Shown: positions 7,692 to 16,577, counted from the first letter of the stretch. The stretch: 34,245 nucleotides of DNA from Planctomycetota bacterium (GCA_021807595.1 JAKBCS010000050.1:1-34245), one strand, 5' to 3'. Translations and numbers: made by a program. Notes: generated by a model not told the origin, from the letters alone.

Positions 7692-9122
7692 TCAGCGCAC
7701 GGCGAGTTGGGAACCGTAGGGAACGCCGTACTCGGTTCCGGTGAAGTTTTGCCGCGCGTGGATGAACGCGAGCATGTTGGCGGAGAGGAAGAACTGGCCC
7801 AGGCAAAGCGAGAGGAGAAGAGCGCGGCCCAGACGAAGCGAGCGCGCCGGGTTCGCGCCGGAGTTCAAGGCGAGACGGGCAAGCCAGAGAAACTCAAGCG
7901 GAAACAATACGATCATGTAATGGCGATGGATCGAGAAACAAGAGAAAGTGAGCAACAGTCCGAAACCCCAGAGAGCGGCGTTTTGTGTGAAGGCGCTGGC
8001 CGAATGGCTCCCGCTTCCCAACGCGCGCCAATCGGATCGCTGCCGCCACAGGGCCAGGACCGCGCGGCTCAACAAGACCAACGCCGCGCCCGCGAGAAAC
8101 AAGTGCAGGGACGCAACGAGGTACGTCGGCCTGCCGAACACCAGAGGATACCGCTGAAACTCGCGGAAATACGGCCCGAATGTGTAGTCGATGCCGAAGC
8201 CGAACGGCTCGGTGAACCAACGAATCCAGAACTTCATTTCGACGGCGTGAACCCAACGGTGTGGATTGATGGGCCGTTCGCTCGGATGACGCAGCAGATG
8301 GACCAGCCACGGCAACAGGGGCAACGATCCCAACGCACTGCCCGCCAGCCACCCCCGCCAGGCAACGCGCCCGCATCTCCTCGCCCGGTCCTCCGACTCC
8401 GATGCCGACAAAACGGAACGCGAGGAACGATCGAACAGCAGCGTCCAAAGAGCAAAGCCTCCGGCGAAGAAGAAGCCGGCCATGTGAATCTGCCCCAGAC
8501 ACACGCCGACCAAACCCCACAGAAACGCGGGGGCGAAGCGGCGGCGATTCCACCACCCATACAGCATCGCCAAGGTCAGTAAAGGAAGTAAGCACGGCGG
8601 CCAGATTTTTCGATGGAACAACACCGCCAGTGGATTGACGGCCACCAGCGCCGCCGCCCACAACCACGCTTCGCGCTCGGCTTGGGGCACGCAGCGCGCG
8701 GCAAAAGCGACGAGCAACACCAAGGCGGCGATGTTGACCCACTCGACGGCGCGCGCCAGAGCGGGAGGATCTTCCGCCCCGCTGACGCGCTGCAACAACA
8801 TGAAAACCCACAGGCTCATGCCGGGGTTGGGAATGTCCACACTCGACGCCATGCCCAACCAAGGCAACTCGGCGTCGCGGCTGTGCTGAAAGGTCCAGGC
8901 TTCATCGGCCTTATATTCGATGTCGTTCGGCCAAATCAGACGCAGGCCCGCTCCAACCAGTACGGCGGTGAGAGTCAAGACGATGGCCGGGGAGAAGCCG
9001 CGCGGTCGATCGGCGGATCGCACGGCGAAGCGGAGCGGCGACACGGCAAGGAGTCGGTGCATCGACAAAATCCGCTTTTTTCCAGCCTTTACCTCTTCCG
9101 ATATCACGTCGGTCGATGTCAC
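7692..9122 (-). CDS. GT39/ArnT-like membrane glycosyltransferase
   Basis: This 476-aa multipass protein has about ten hydrophobic segments. The motif YKADEAWTFQ just after the first TM (D73-E74) matches the acidic pair in the first outer loop of GT-C enzymes of the PMT/ArnT group. These enzymes transfer sugars from polyprenyl-phosphate carriers to lipids or proteins on the periplasmic side. The start GTG at 9122 has GGGAG 5 nt upstream; ATG 9062 has no ribosome-binding site. It begins 36 bp after the Kdo hydroxylase stop, so the two are probably one operon. This hints at LPS or another envelope glycan as target, but the sugar and acceptor are not visible. Confidence 0.8.
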   Translation of the reverse strand: MTSTDVISEEVKAGKKRILSMHRLLAVSPLRFAVRSADRPRGFSPAIVLTLTAVLVGAGLRLIWPNDIEYKADEAWTFQHSRDAELPWLGMASSVDIPNPGMSLWVFMLLQRVSGAEDPPALARAVEWVNIAALVLLVAFAARCVPQAEREAWLWAAALVAVNPLAVLFHRKIWPPCLLPLLTLAMLYGWWNRRRFAPAFLWGLVGVCLGQIHMAGFFFAGGFALWTLLFDRSSRSVLSASESEDRARRCGRVAWRGWLAGSALGSLPLLPWLVHLLRHPSERPINPHRWVHAVEMKFWIRWFTEPFGFGIDYTFGPYFREFQRYPLVFGRPTYLVASLHLFLAGAALVLLSRAVLALWRQRSDWRALGSGSHSASAFTQNAALWGFGLLLTFSCFSIHRHYMIVLFPLEFLWLARLALNSGANPARSLRLGRALLLSLCLGQFFLSANMLAFIHARQNFTGTEYGVPYGSQLAVR

Positions 9123-9158
9123 CGCGTCTCCCTTTTGGCTTGGAACCCACCCTCGCGC

Positions 9159-10067
9159 TCAGGCCGCTCGGCGATTCGAGAAGGAGGCAGACGGAACCGA
9201 CACCGAGGACGATGCGTTCCGCAACAGGACCGGAGGCGACTCGTCCGGCAAGGCCAAGACGGCCGGCGCGATGAAGTACGAATGCTCCAGCGCGAAGCGG
9301 CCGCGCAGAACCGAATGGCTGCATGTGTCCGTCATGGCCAGCCACGCGCTGCCGGGCGGAAAGGTATGAAGATATTTCGGACCCTTTTCTTGGAAATCTT
9401 CGTTGAGCTTGAGATAATCGTGAAAGCGGAGCATGAACAAGTCGTAATCGGAACGGCGACCGACGCGCGGGCGGAGAAGGCCCATAATGCTCCGGCCGAG
9501 TTGAGACAGCCAGCGCGACCCGGCGCGACCCGGCAATCCCGCCTCTTCGCCATAGCGTTTGAGCAGCTTGGCGAACGGATCGCTCGTCACCCAGATGCGC
9601 GGCTCGCGCGGATTGATGTTGGCGAAGACGCGCAGAATCCGATTGCCGCGCGAGGGACGACCGGGGAACGCATCGACGTGCAACAGATCGTTGCGCGCCT
9701 TGGGGCGCAGTCGGCGCGTAGCCTCTTCTTGCGGTCGGAAACTGGCGCGATCGAGCTGCCAACCTTCGCGGTAGGGCAGGAGCGAACTCAACCAGTCGGT
9801 CGCCGCCGTCGAGAAATGGGCGAATATGGCTTGGAGGCGCGCTTCTTGTCCGGCTTCGCGGCGCACAAAGCCGTTTACCTTGCCGTTGGCCGGATTGTAG
9901 CTGATGTTCTTGTGCGCCAGACTGCCCAATTCCTGACGAAGAAGGAATTCCAGATCATCGCCTTGAGGCAAGGCGAACGGCGCGGAGGGGTAGTATAAAA
10001 CCTCGCCGCGTTCCAGGCGCTCCGCCGGCGATCCTAGCCCCTTCGAAGCGATCGCATTCGCTTCCAT
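9159..10067 (-). CDS. kdoO: Kdo hydroxylase (KdoO-like Fe(II)/2-oxoglutarate dioxygenase)
   Basis: This soluble protein of 302 aa matches the Kdo hydroxylase family (PF11004). LLHVDAFPGRPSRGNRILR and FANINP at residues 128-153 are the hallmark; H130 and D132 form the HxD iron site. The distal His is probably H251 in TDTCSHSVLRG. In Burkholderia and Yersinia, KdoO hydroxylates Kdo of the LPS inner core after its transfer, giving Ko-like residues. Here it suggests Kdo-containing lipid A. The ATG at 10067 has GGAGAG upstream; the frame extends 53 codons further without homology. A GT39-like gene follows after 36 bp. The symbol is by family resemblance. Confidence 0.82.
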   Translation of the reverse strand: MEANAIASKGLGSPAERLERGEVLYYPSAPFALPQGDDLEFLLRQELGSLAHKNISYNPANGKVNGFVRREAGQEARLQAIFAHFSTAATDWLSSLLPYREGWQLDRASFRPQEEATRRLRPKARNDLLHVDAFPGRPSRGNRILRVFANINPREPRIWVTSDPFAKLLKRYGEEAGLPGRAGSRWLSQLGRSIMGLLRPRVGRRSDYDLFMLRFHDYLKLNEDFQEKGPKYLHTFPPGSAWLAMTDTCSHSVLRGRFALEHSYFIAPAVLALPDESPPVLLRNASSSVSVPSASFSNRRAA

Positions 10068-10085
10068 GAACGTACTCTCCTGCGT

Positions 10086-10104
10086 CCCGTGGTCCCCACA
10101 CGGG
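10086..10104. other. Small hairpin in the kdoO leader
   Basis: CCCGTG and CACGGG form a 6-bp inverted repeat with a 7-nt loop, just upstream of the kdoO ribosome-binding site. It could affect translation; there is no direct proof. Confidence 0.3.
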
Positions 10105-10109
10105 TAGCC

Positions 10110-10139
10110 GCTATACCATCGGTCTGTTGGGAGAATCAA
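10110..10139 (-). promoter_or_regulatory. Putative kdoO promoter
   Basis: On the minus strand, TTGATT (10139-10134), an 18-bp spacer and TATAGC (10115-10110) resemble a sigma70 promoter about 45 bp before the kdoO ATG. Confidence 0.4.
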
Positions 10140-10229
10140 GAGCGAAGCGAATGCCCATGCGAATCGAGTATGGAGTGCGGAGCCGGTAGGTGTCGGTGCG
10201 CGCGACCCACCTTGGAGTCGCTCCACACG

Positions 10230-12005
10230 CTACGACGCGTGACGGCCGTTGGCTCGGGTAAGATGCAGCAACGGTGAATCGACAGCGTCTCCCTCCGGCA
10301 TGGCCAACCGGGGCAGCGTTAAGACGAATCGAGTCGGTTCGTGGCGGCGCGGGGGATCGAGGCGCAAGTCGCCCCCTTGTAACTGAGTCAGACGCCAGGC
10401 GATGGGCAGTCCCAAGCCGCGCCCGCGCCCGGCCGGCCGGCCCGAATAGAACGGATCGAACAGATGGGGCCGTTGCAGGGCGTCGGGGCCTGTTCCATTG
10501 TCTTCGATGGCCAATTCGATGTCCGCGCCTTCGATGGGGCGGCGTAGGATCAGCCGCGCCCAGCCATCGGTGGGCGCAGCTTCGATGGCGTTGCGTAGAA
10601 GGCAAGTCAACGCGGTTCGCAGTTGGCCGGCGTCCGCGTACACGGGCAATCGTTCGGGCTGAATAGCCACCTCAATGCGCACGCGCCGCTGTGCCGCCAT
10701 CTCGCCCAGACTGGCCGCCGTTTCGCCCAACAGCGTCGGTAGATCGAGCCAACCCGGACAGGGAGGAGCCGGCTTGGCGAACTGCATCAACTCGCGCAGG
10801 ATGCCGTGAATGCGGCGCGTCTGCGCGACGATCGCCTCCAAAGCCTTATGCGGCGCGTCTCTCGCATCTTCGCGGAACCAATCGCCTTCATGCGCGAGCA
10901 AGTATTGTGCTTGTCCAGAGATGACGGCGAGCGGATTATTGATTTCATGCCCCGCGCCGCCGGCAAACTCGGCTAGAGCGGCCAACTTGCCCGATTGGAG
11001 ACGGCACGCCTCGCCGTGGACTTGTTCTTCCAGGGCGCGTTGGAGGGCATCGATCTCTTGTTCGAGATGATCGTGCAACGGTTGCTGACGCAAGCGGCGA
11101 TTTTCGGCTGCCGACTCTAATAAGTCGCGCAGCAGGGGAACCTCGTTTGGTTTACCGGATAAGGAATCGGGAAGCGGAGAAGACAAAGGGAAGGCCGTGG
11201 AAGCCTCTAGCTCTCTGTCTCCCTGTCGGCCCGTATCCGCGTCGTCGTCCAGGAGCAGCGCGGCGCGGTCGGCGGAGGCAAATGCGCCTTGTCCCAAACC
11301 CAGATCGACGCCCTGTCGTCGCGCTTCTTCGATGGCCAGGCGCGCCAACGGAAACAGCACGGGATCGGCGCGAAAGGTCTGAGCTAATTCGGTGGGTAGG
11401 TGTAAATGTTCGGCGGCGGCGCTGGACCAAGGGGGCAATCGCCAACGCCGCGCCAATCGGCGGGCAATCGCTGCTGAATCGATCCCCCAGTGGCGACGCT
11501 GTGTCTCGGCGGGATCGGATCGCAGGGCGGGATCGGCCCAACAGGCGGCGACGGCCTCGACATCGACGGCGCACATGGCCAACCAGCCCAGGGGAGCCAG
11601 CAAGCCGCACGTCCAGGCGGCTTCCGGATCGCATTGCCCCGTTCGCTCGGCCAATCGATGCGCCAGGCGCGCGTACGCCAGACTTGCTTCGTAGACCGGT
11701 TGAACGAGCGGGTGATTCCACTCGACGAAGCACTCGGAATGCCGGAGCAGTGCCAGGGCGTCGTCAATGGCGGCGGCGCGAGCGAACGCGGCGGCATGGA
11801 AGGAAGGCGGAGGAGCGGAAGTTGTCCGGCCCGGCCAGGGTGCGTCGCTGTGCCGAACGAGAAGTAGTACCGCTCCGGGGTCGTGCCGGATGGCGGGCCA
11901 AGTGTCTTCGGTCAGCGGTCGTCCGAGAACCGCTAACGACGCAGCGCTCGGCGACAGCCAGGACAGACGCAGTACAGCCTCCGCCCGCTTCTCCGGGTCG
12001 CTCAC
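10230..12005 (-). CDS. HDOD-like domain / sensor histidine kinase fusion
   Basis: This soluble 591-aa protein has no signal peptide or TM helix. Residues about 60-250 look like an HDOD output domain (AWTCGLLAPLGWLAMC, then HWGIDSAAIARRLARRWRLP). A coiled-coil linker at about 288-340 leads to a HisKA domain with the phospho-acceptor H353 in GGAGHEINNPLAV. The HATPase domain shows an N-box with N472 (LLRNAIEAAP), DNG at 502-504 and GRGRGLGL at 526-533. It should autophosphorylate in response to a cytosolic signal. The GTG at 12005 has GAGGAG upstream. The HTH-receiver gene lies just upstream on the same strand, so the two probably form a two-component pair. The HDOD assignment is less sure than the kinase. 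Confidence 0.85.
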   Translation of the reverse strand: MSDPEKRAEAVLRLSWLSPSAASLAVLGRPLTEDTWPAIRHDPGAVLLLVRHSDAPWPGRTTSAPPPSFHAAAFARAAAIDDALALLRHSECFVEWNHPLVQPVYEASLAYARLAHRLAERTGQCDPEAAWTCGLLAPLGWLAMCAVDVEAVAACWADPALRSDPAETQRRHWGIDSAAIARRLARRWRLPPWSSAAAEHLHLPTELAQTFRADPVLFPLARLAIEEARRQGVDLGLGQGAFASADRAALLLDDDADTGRQGDRELEASTAFPLSSPLPDSLSGKPNEVPLLRDLLESAAENRRLRQQPLHDHLEQEIDALQRALEEQVHGEACRLQSGKLAALAEFAGGAGHEINNPLAVISGQAQYLLAHEGDWFREDARDAPHKALEAIVAQTRRIHGILRELMQFAKPAPPCPGWLDLPTLLGETAASLGEMAAQRRVRIEVAIQPERLPVYADAGQLRTALTCLLRNAIEAAPTDGWARLILRRPIEGADIELAIEDNGTGPDALQRPHLFDPFYSGRPAGRGRGLGLPIAWRLTQLQGGDLRLDPPRRHEPTRFVLTLPRLAMPEGDAVDSPLLHLTRANGRHAS

Positions 12006-12031
12006 GGCTCTCTCCTCGGTGAATCGTTGCG

Positions 12032-12096
12032 TTTTGCCGCGGCCCTTGGGAATGCGCGAGCGGGGGCGCTTCGCTTCCTCAGGGGTCGCGGCAAAA
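12032..12096 (-). other. Long inverted repeat between regulator and kinase genes
   Basis: TTTTGCCGCG at 12032-12041 and CGCGGCAAAA at 12087-12096 are perfect 10-bp arms. Pairing continues inward to about 16 bp with two G-T wobbles, and a smaller GCG-rich stem lies in the loop. It fills most of the 115-bp gap between the HTH-receiver stop and the kinase start. It could be an attenuator, an RNA-processing or stability element, or a terminator without T-run. Confidence 0.6.
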
Positions 12097-12120
12097 CGAG
12101 TGCGGGACTCCGAAAATCCG

Positions 12121-12705
12121 TTACGCCGGGGTTGTCACCGGCTCGATGTCCAGCAACGCGCACATCTCGTCGATCAACTCTTCGACGACGAACGGTTTGT
12201 GCAAGAACTTGTCGGCTCCGGCCAAACGCAGTTCGTGGATCTTGTCTTCTTCGATCATGCCGGAGATGCACAAGATGCGCACGTCTTCGAGCGTGGTATC
12301 GGCTCGAACGCGGTGGCAGACTTCCTTGCCGTTGATGTCCGGCAACATAACGTCCAGCACGATGATGTCGGGTCGATATTCCTTGACCATCATGCCCGCG
12401 TCGAAGCCGTTGGAAGCGATACGCACCTCGAAACGGCCGTCTTCATCCAGGAACCTGTTCATCACATCGACCAGTTCGGCGTCGTCGTCAACGAGCAGAA
12501 CCTTGCGCTTGCCGCTCTCCAGCGCGTCGGTGGGAATGCCGTTGTCCCTCATGAACTTGTAAAGAGCTTCGCGCGGTATGCGCCGGAAGCGCGAACCGGG
12601 CACGCGAAACCCCTTCAATTGGCCGTTGTCGAAACAACGGATAATAGTTTGTTGACTGACCTTGCAAACTTTGGCGGCTTCGCCGGTCGTAAATACGGTT
12701 TTCAT
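12121..12705 (-). CDS. Response regulator with N-terminal excisionase/MerR-like HTH and C-terminal receiver
   Basis: In this 194-aa protein residues 1-52 are a winged HTH of the excisionase/helix_turn_helix_17 type (FTTGEAAKVCKVSQQTIIR, with GFRVPGSRFRRIPREAL). Residues 67-188 are a CheY-like receiver: acidic D73-D75, phospho-acceptor D118 in VLDVMLPD, switch S148 and K170 in LHKPF. The order, DNA-binding domain first, is the reverse of most regulators; I know this layout mainly from planctomycetes and similar bacteria. The ATG at 12705 has AAGGAC upstream. It is followed by the HDOD/histidine kinase gene, its likely partner. A consensus promoter lies about 340 bp upstream. Confidence 0.9.
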   Translation of the reverse strand: MKTVFTTGEAAKVCKVSQQTIIRCFDNGQLKGFRVPGSRFRRIPREALYKFMRDNGIPTDALESGKRKVLLVDDDAELVDVMNRFLDEDGRFEVRIASNGFDAGMMVKEYRPDIIVLDVMLPDINGKEVCHRVRADTTLEDVRILCISGMIEEDKIHELRLAGADKFLHKPFVVEELIDEMCALLDIEPVTTPA

Positions 12706-13050
12706 GCGTCCTTCATTCCTTACTGGCCTCAGCCAGTCGCACGAGTGTGGCCCCGAACGACCATCCCTCAGCCGTTCGAGACCGGGATCATCCCTGATCT
12801 CTGACTCTTACTCACCTTCCTTGCCTAAGCCCGCAATCCGTAGACTGGGGAGAGGCAGGATTCTTAGGAACTTCTCTCGCTACGCCGTCGCGCTTCTCTT
12901 CCTCACTTTTCTCAACGTCCACACCTCGCGTGGACGTAAGAAAGCAGTCCGAAGACCTCAAGGGTGAGACCCGTGACGGTGAAGCCTATCCCGCGTGCGA
13001 TTGGAGCCTATCGAGTGTGAGGGGGATTGCCAATCTTTCCAACAACCGCG
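12706..13050 (-). promoter_or_regulatory. Long structured 5' leader of the HTH-receiver gene
   Basis: There is no convincing ORF in this stretch. It holds a hairpin with 8-bp arms (12915-12937, ACGTCCAC and GTGGACGT, 7-nt loop). A possible CCTAAG/CTTAGG stem with an inner AATCC/GGATT stem lies near 12825-12872. Two direct repeats AGCCTATC lie at 12983-12990 and 13005-13012. A transcript from the promoter at 13051-13078 would carry about 340 nt of leader before the ATG at 12705. It may be a regulatory leader or a separate small RNA; it matches no RNA family I can recall. Confidence 0.45.
12983..13012. repeat. Direct repeat AGCCTATC x2, 22 bp apart
   Basis: Two identical 8-mers start 22 bp apart, about two helical turns, and lie about 30-60 bp downstream of the predicted start site of the HTH-receiver transcript. 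This spacing suits a protein that binds one DNA face, possibly the regulator itself. Confidence 0.4.
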
Positions 13051-13078
13051 ATTATAACCAACTTCCGGAGCGTGTCAA
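13051..13078 (-). promoter_or_regulatory. Consensus sigma70 promoter for the HTH-receiver/kinase operon
   Basis: On the minus strand the exact consensus TTGACA (13078-13073) and TATAAT (13056-13051) are separated by 16 bp. The start should be near 13044. It reads toward the regulator gene. Confidence 0.7.
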
Positions 13079-13338
13079 CGCGAATCCTTCCACATCACTT
13101 GCCGTAACTCCTTAATTTATAGACACTTCCTCCGCGCCCTGCAAAAATCATACGCAGTTGTAAAAAAGCCATTCTCGTCCCGATTCGTCTCGACTCAGTT
13201 TGTTTCCCAAAAGCCCGTCCTTGCCCCATCCTCCTTGCTTCACCCTTCTTATCGGAACGCTCCCGCCGCCTTCGTCGCCTTGTCTCTCCCAGATTGCCGA
13301 AGGATCGAAATCTTCGCCGTTACGATCCAACCCATCCT
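13079..13338. other. Intergenic gap after mnmG
   Basis: This 260-bp stretch between the mnmG stop and the regulator promoter holds no gene I can support. A T-run on the minus strand near 13163-13168 follows no stable hairpin. An out-of-frame minus-strand ORF runs on from inside mnmG to 13148 but looks like a shadow. The rsmG gene, often next to mnmG, is absent. Confidence 0.4.
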
Positions 13339-15207
13339 TCAATCGAGATAGATGAGCAGGACTGCCAAGTCCGCCGGGCTGATGCCGCTGATGCGCCCGG
13401 CCTGACCGAGATTGACCGGACGAACACGGCTCAACTTCTCGCGGGCCTCGGCACGCAGTTGCGGCACTGCGTCGTAATCGAAGCGCGCCGGGATTGTTTT
13501 CGACTCCATCCGTTGAAAGCGCCGCACCTGCTCCGCCTGTCGATGAATGTATCCGGAATACTTGGCCTCTAGGATCACCTGTTCCAGCGCTGCTGGCGGC
13601 GTTTGCAGGGATTGCACTCCGGGCGACATGGCGACGATCTGATTCCATTCGACTTCCGTGCGGCGCAGCCATTGCTCCAACGTGGAGTTGTCGCGACGCT
13701 GGCAGCGCAGATACTCCTGAAGCTCGGCGACGGCGAACTCCTTTCGCTGCAATCGGTCCCAATCTTCGTCGCTTACCAGACCGACGCGACGGCCGATCGG
13801 AGTGAGGCGACGGTCGGCATTGTCGTGGCGCAGCAGCAGACGGTATTCGGCTCGGCTGGTGAACATGCGGTACGGCTCATCGACGCCTTTGGTAACGAGG
13901 TCGTCGATCAGCACGCCGATATAAGCCTGACTGCGATCCAAAATGAGCGGTTCTTCTCCTTTGATCTTGAGGGCCGCGTTGACTCCAGCCATCAGCCCCT
14001 GAGCCGCCGCCTCTTCGTAGCCGGTGGTGCCATTTATCTGTCCGGCGAAGTAAAGCCCTTCGACTTTTTTGGTCTCCAGCGTCGGATGCAACTGCGTCGG
14101 CGGCGCATAATCGTATTCGACCGCGTACCCCCAACGCAGCACTTCGGCGTTCTCCAATCCGGGGATGAGGCGCAGCATCCCCTGCTGCACATCCTTGGGC
14201 AAACTGGTGGAGATACCGTTGCAATAATACTCCCAGGTGTTGCGGCCTTCCGGCTCCAGGAAGATCTGATGGCGATCCTTGTCGGCAAAGCGTACGACCT
14301 TGTCTTCGACCGAGGGACAGTAGCGCGGCCCGCGCCCGTGGATTTGCCCCGAGTACATCGGTGCCCGGTGCAAATTGCCACGAATGAGATCGTGTACATC
14401 CTCATTGGTGTAGGTAATGTGGCAATCCAGCTGCGGCTGCGTCAAGCGCTCGGTGGCAAAGCTGAACGGTTGCGGCTCGTCGTCCCCCGGTTGGCGTTCG
14501 GTCTTAGTGAAGTCGATGGTGCGTCCGTTCAGTCGGCAGGGCGTGCCGGTTTTGAAGCGCGCGAGTTGGAAACCGCAAGCGGCGAGACTGTCGCTCAGCG
14601 ACTCCGCCGCGCCGTCGCCGGCGCGCCCGCCGCTTGTCTTGGCCTCGCCAGTGTGCATGATCGCTTTGAGAAATGTGCCGGTAGTCAGCACGACGGCCTT
14701 GGCGCGATACAGGGTATCTCCACGGGCCACAACGCCGCCGACGCGCTTCTTATCGGCCTGAGGCGCAAGCGAGGGTCCATTCGATTCGGTTTCGCCGCAG
14801 GTCGGTAAATCGTCGAGGACGAATCCCTCGACCATCTCTTGGCGCAGCGTCAGATTCGACTGCGACTCGACCCGATGTTTCATGGTGAACTGATACATTT
14901 TCTTGTCGGCCTGCGCTCGCGGCGAGTGCATGGCCGGCCCCTTGGTTCGATTCAACATGCGAAATTGGATGGCGCTGGCGTCGATGACCTTGCCCATCTC
15001 GCCGCCGAGCGCATCGATTTCGCGGACGATCTGTCCCTTGGCGACGCCGCCGATGGCCGGATTGCAACTCATCTGTGCGACCGCATCGGCATTCATGGTC
15101 AACAGGGCAGTCCGCATTCCGAGTCGAGCGGAAGCCAAAGCCGCTTCGACTCCGGCATGGCCGGCACCGACGACCACTACGTCGAAATCGTAGGTCAACG
15201 CAAACAT
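13339..15207 (-). CDS. mnmG: tRNA uridine-5-carboxymethylaminomethyl modification enzyme MnmG (GidA)
   Basis: MnmG works with MnmE to install cmnm5 or nm5 groups on U34 of tRNAs, using FAD and methylene-THF. The FAD-binding motif GAGHAG lies at residues 14-19. Family signatures [27 protein letters not shown] and [16 protein letters not shown] follow. The 622-aa length is normal. An insertion of about 20 residues ([16 protein letters not shown] region) sits before the [10 protein letters not shown] strand and is probably a surface loop. The ATG at 15207 is preceded by GAGCTAGATC, the same 10-mer that precedes purH. It is divergent from the phosphatase gene. mnmE and rsmG are not in the window. 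Confidence 0.96.
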   Translation of the reverse strand: MFALTYDFDVVVVGAGHAGVEAALASARLGMRTALLTMNADAVAQMSCNPAIGGVAKGQIVREIDALGGEMGKVIDASAIQFRMLNRTKGPAMHSPRAQADKKMYQFTMKHRVESQSNLTLRQEMVEGFVLDDLPTCGETESNGPSLAPQADKKRVGGVVARGDTLYRAKAVVLTTGTFLKAIMHTGEAKTSGGRAGDGAAESLSDSLAACGFQLARFKTGTPCRLNGRTIDFTKTERQPGDDEPQPFSFATERLTQPQLDCHITYTNEDVHDLIRGNLHRAPMYSGQIHGRGPRYCPSVEDKVVRFADKDRHQIFLEPEGRNTWEYYCNGISTSLPKDVQQGMLRLIPGLENAEVLRWGYAVEYDYAPPTQLHPTLETKKVEGLYFAGQINGTTGYEEAAAQGLMAGVNAALKIKGEEPLILDRSQAYIGVLIDDLVTKGVDEPYRMFTSRAEYRLLLRHDNADRRLTPIGRRVGLVSDEDWDRLQRKEFAVAELQEYLRCQRRDNSTLEQWLRRTEVEWNQIVAMSPGVQSLQTPPAALEQVILEAKYSGYIHRQAEQVRRFQRMESKTIPARFDYDAVPQLRAEAREKLSRVRPVNLGQAGRISGISPADLAVLLIYLD

Positions 15208-15410
15208 GGTGATCTAGCTCAAGGATGCAGGACGTATCTCTCCCGGCAATATACCCGAAAAGGCGGGAAAGGATAAAGAGGGACTCGACGGGAAGTGCGG
15301 CGATCCCTCGATCCGACGGTTAAACGGTCTAGCCGCGAGGACGAGCATTTGGCATGATGCCGCTCCTCGTCCGGTGGAGAACCGGAACGAACCGGAGGTT
15401 CCGCGCCGAT

Positions 15411-16427
15411 ATGACAGACGATTTACCCGCTCCCCATTCTCGACGATTGCCGTGGCGCGCCGCCGCCAGAGGATGCCTCGCCGGCGCGCTGGTGGCGCTG
15501 GTCGCTCACCTTCTCTACGTTATGGTCGGAAGCAACTTTCACACCGTAATTCCCGGCGCGGTGTATCGCTCGGCGCAACTTTCGGCGGCGTCCCTGGATC
15601 GCTACCTTCAGGACAAACACATTCGCACCGTCATCAATCTGCGCGGTTGCTGCGATCCCGAAACGTGGTATCTGAACGAGGGGCGCGTGACGTTGCGCAA
15701 CGAGGTTTCTCTGGAAGATCTCGGTTTCTCGGCCGGTCGGCTGCCGTCGAGCCAGACTTTGCGCCAACTGCTCGAACTCATCGACCGCAGCGAATACCCC
15801 ATTCTGTTCCACTGTCATAAGGGGGCGGATCGCACCGGCATGGCCTCGGTTCTCGCTCTTTTGTTGCTCACCGACACGCCCTTGGACGACGCCGTCCACG
15901 AACTCGGCTTTCGTTCCGGACATTTGCCGATCGGCAGGACCGTGAACATCGATCGCTTCTTCGATCTCTATCGGGAATGGCTATCGAGTCGGAGCCTGAC
16001 GCATACGCCGGCGGTCTTGCGCCGTTGGATCGAGCGGGAGTATTGTCCCGGCGATTGTCGTTGTCGGATCGAGTTTGCCGATACCATTGCGTTGCCGTTG
16101 CATCTGTCCGGCCCCATGCCGTCGCCGCTGCGCATTCGATGCCACAACACGTCGATCGCGCCGTGGCATCTCCATCCGAGCGACAACTCCGGCGTCCATC
16201 TGATTTTCGTGCTATCTAACGATAGGGGACAATGTGTCGCCACCGGCAAGTCGGGCCTGTTTCATGCGACGGTCCCACCGGGCGGATCGATCGATTTGAC
16301 GGCGGTTTTACCCGGCGCGCTAGCCCCCGGACGGTACGAGTTGCGCGTGGACATGGACGAGGAGCAACACGCCTTTTTCATGCAGACCGGCTCGCAACCG
16401 TTGAGTTGCGCCGTGGAAGTGCCCTAA
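15411..16427 (+). CDS. Membrane-anchored Cys-type (dual-specificity/tyrosine) phosphatase with C-terminal beta domain
   Basis: This protein of about 338 aa has one TM helix near residues 20-38 (CLAGALVALVAHLLYVMV). Then comes a compact phosphatase domain with VIPGAVYRSAQLS, RTVINLRG and the P-loop HCHKGADRTG (Cys135, Arg141; CX5R). The C-terminal 130 residues look like an Ig-like beta-sandwich. With the helix as an N-in signal anchor, both domains would be periplasmic, which is unusual for this family and hints at a lipid or glycan phosphate substrate. ATG 15411 has GGAGG 12 nt upstream; the alternative ATG 15354 adds 19 residues. The downstream genes code for a UPF0104-type protein and a GT2 transferase, suggesting an envelope-lipid role. 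Confidence 0.82.
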   Translation: MTDDLPAPHSRRLPWRAAARGCLAGALVALVAHLLYVMVGSNFHTVIPGAVYRSAQLSAASLDRYLQDKHIRTVINLRGCCDPETWYLNEGRVTLRNEVSLEDLGFSAGRLPSSQTLRQLLELIDRSEYPILFHCHKGADRTGMASVLALLLLTDTPLDDAVHELGFRSGHLPIGRTVNIDRFFDLYREWLSSRSLTHTPAVLRRWIEREYCPGDCRCRIEFADTIALPLHLSGPMPSPLRIRCHNTSIAPWHLHPSDNSGVHLIFVLSNDRGQCVATGKSGLFHATVPPGGSIDLTAVLPGALAPGRYELRVDMDEEQHAFFMQTGSQPLSCAVEVP

Positions 16428-16431
16428 CCGT

Positions 16432-16462
16432 TCTCCCTCGCCCCTGTATTCAGAGGAGAGGG
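16432..16462. repeat. Dispersed stem-loop repeat, copy 3 (diverged)
   Basis: CCCTC (16435-16439) and GAGGG (16458-16462) flank a CCCCTGTATTCAG core, related to the copies at 7063 and 16476. It lies just after the phosphatase stop. Confidence 0.5.
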
Positions 16463-16475
16463 TTTTCCCATTTGT

Positions 16476-16505
16476 CTCCTCGCCCCCGTACTCGGGGGAG
16501 AGGAG
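16476..16505. repeat. Dispersed stem-loop repeat, copy 4
   Basis: CTCCTC-G-CCCCC and GGGGG-A-GAGGAG form an 11-bp stem with one mismatch around a GTACTC loop. The downstream flank GGGGTTTCTCGGAGAG matches the flank of copy 2. It sits between the phosphatase and UPF0104 genes. Confidence 0.6.
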
Positions 16506-16577
16506 TTGGGAGTGAGGGGTTTCTCGGAGAGGCGCAGAGCAATCGATCGTTCCGCGAAGAATCGATGGGGAGGATAT

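Noticed and set aside
13148-13762. 204-aa minus-strand ORF running past the mnmG stop
   Set aside because: Most of it is a shifted frame of mnmG, and the last 60 residues show no recognisable family or separate start; it is not rsmG.
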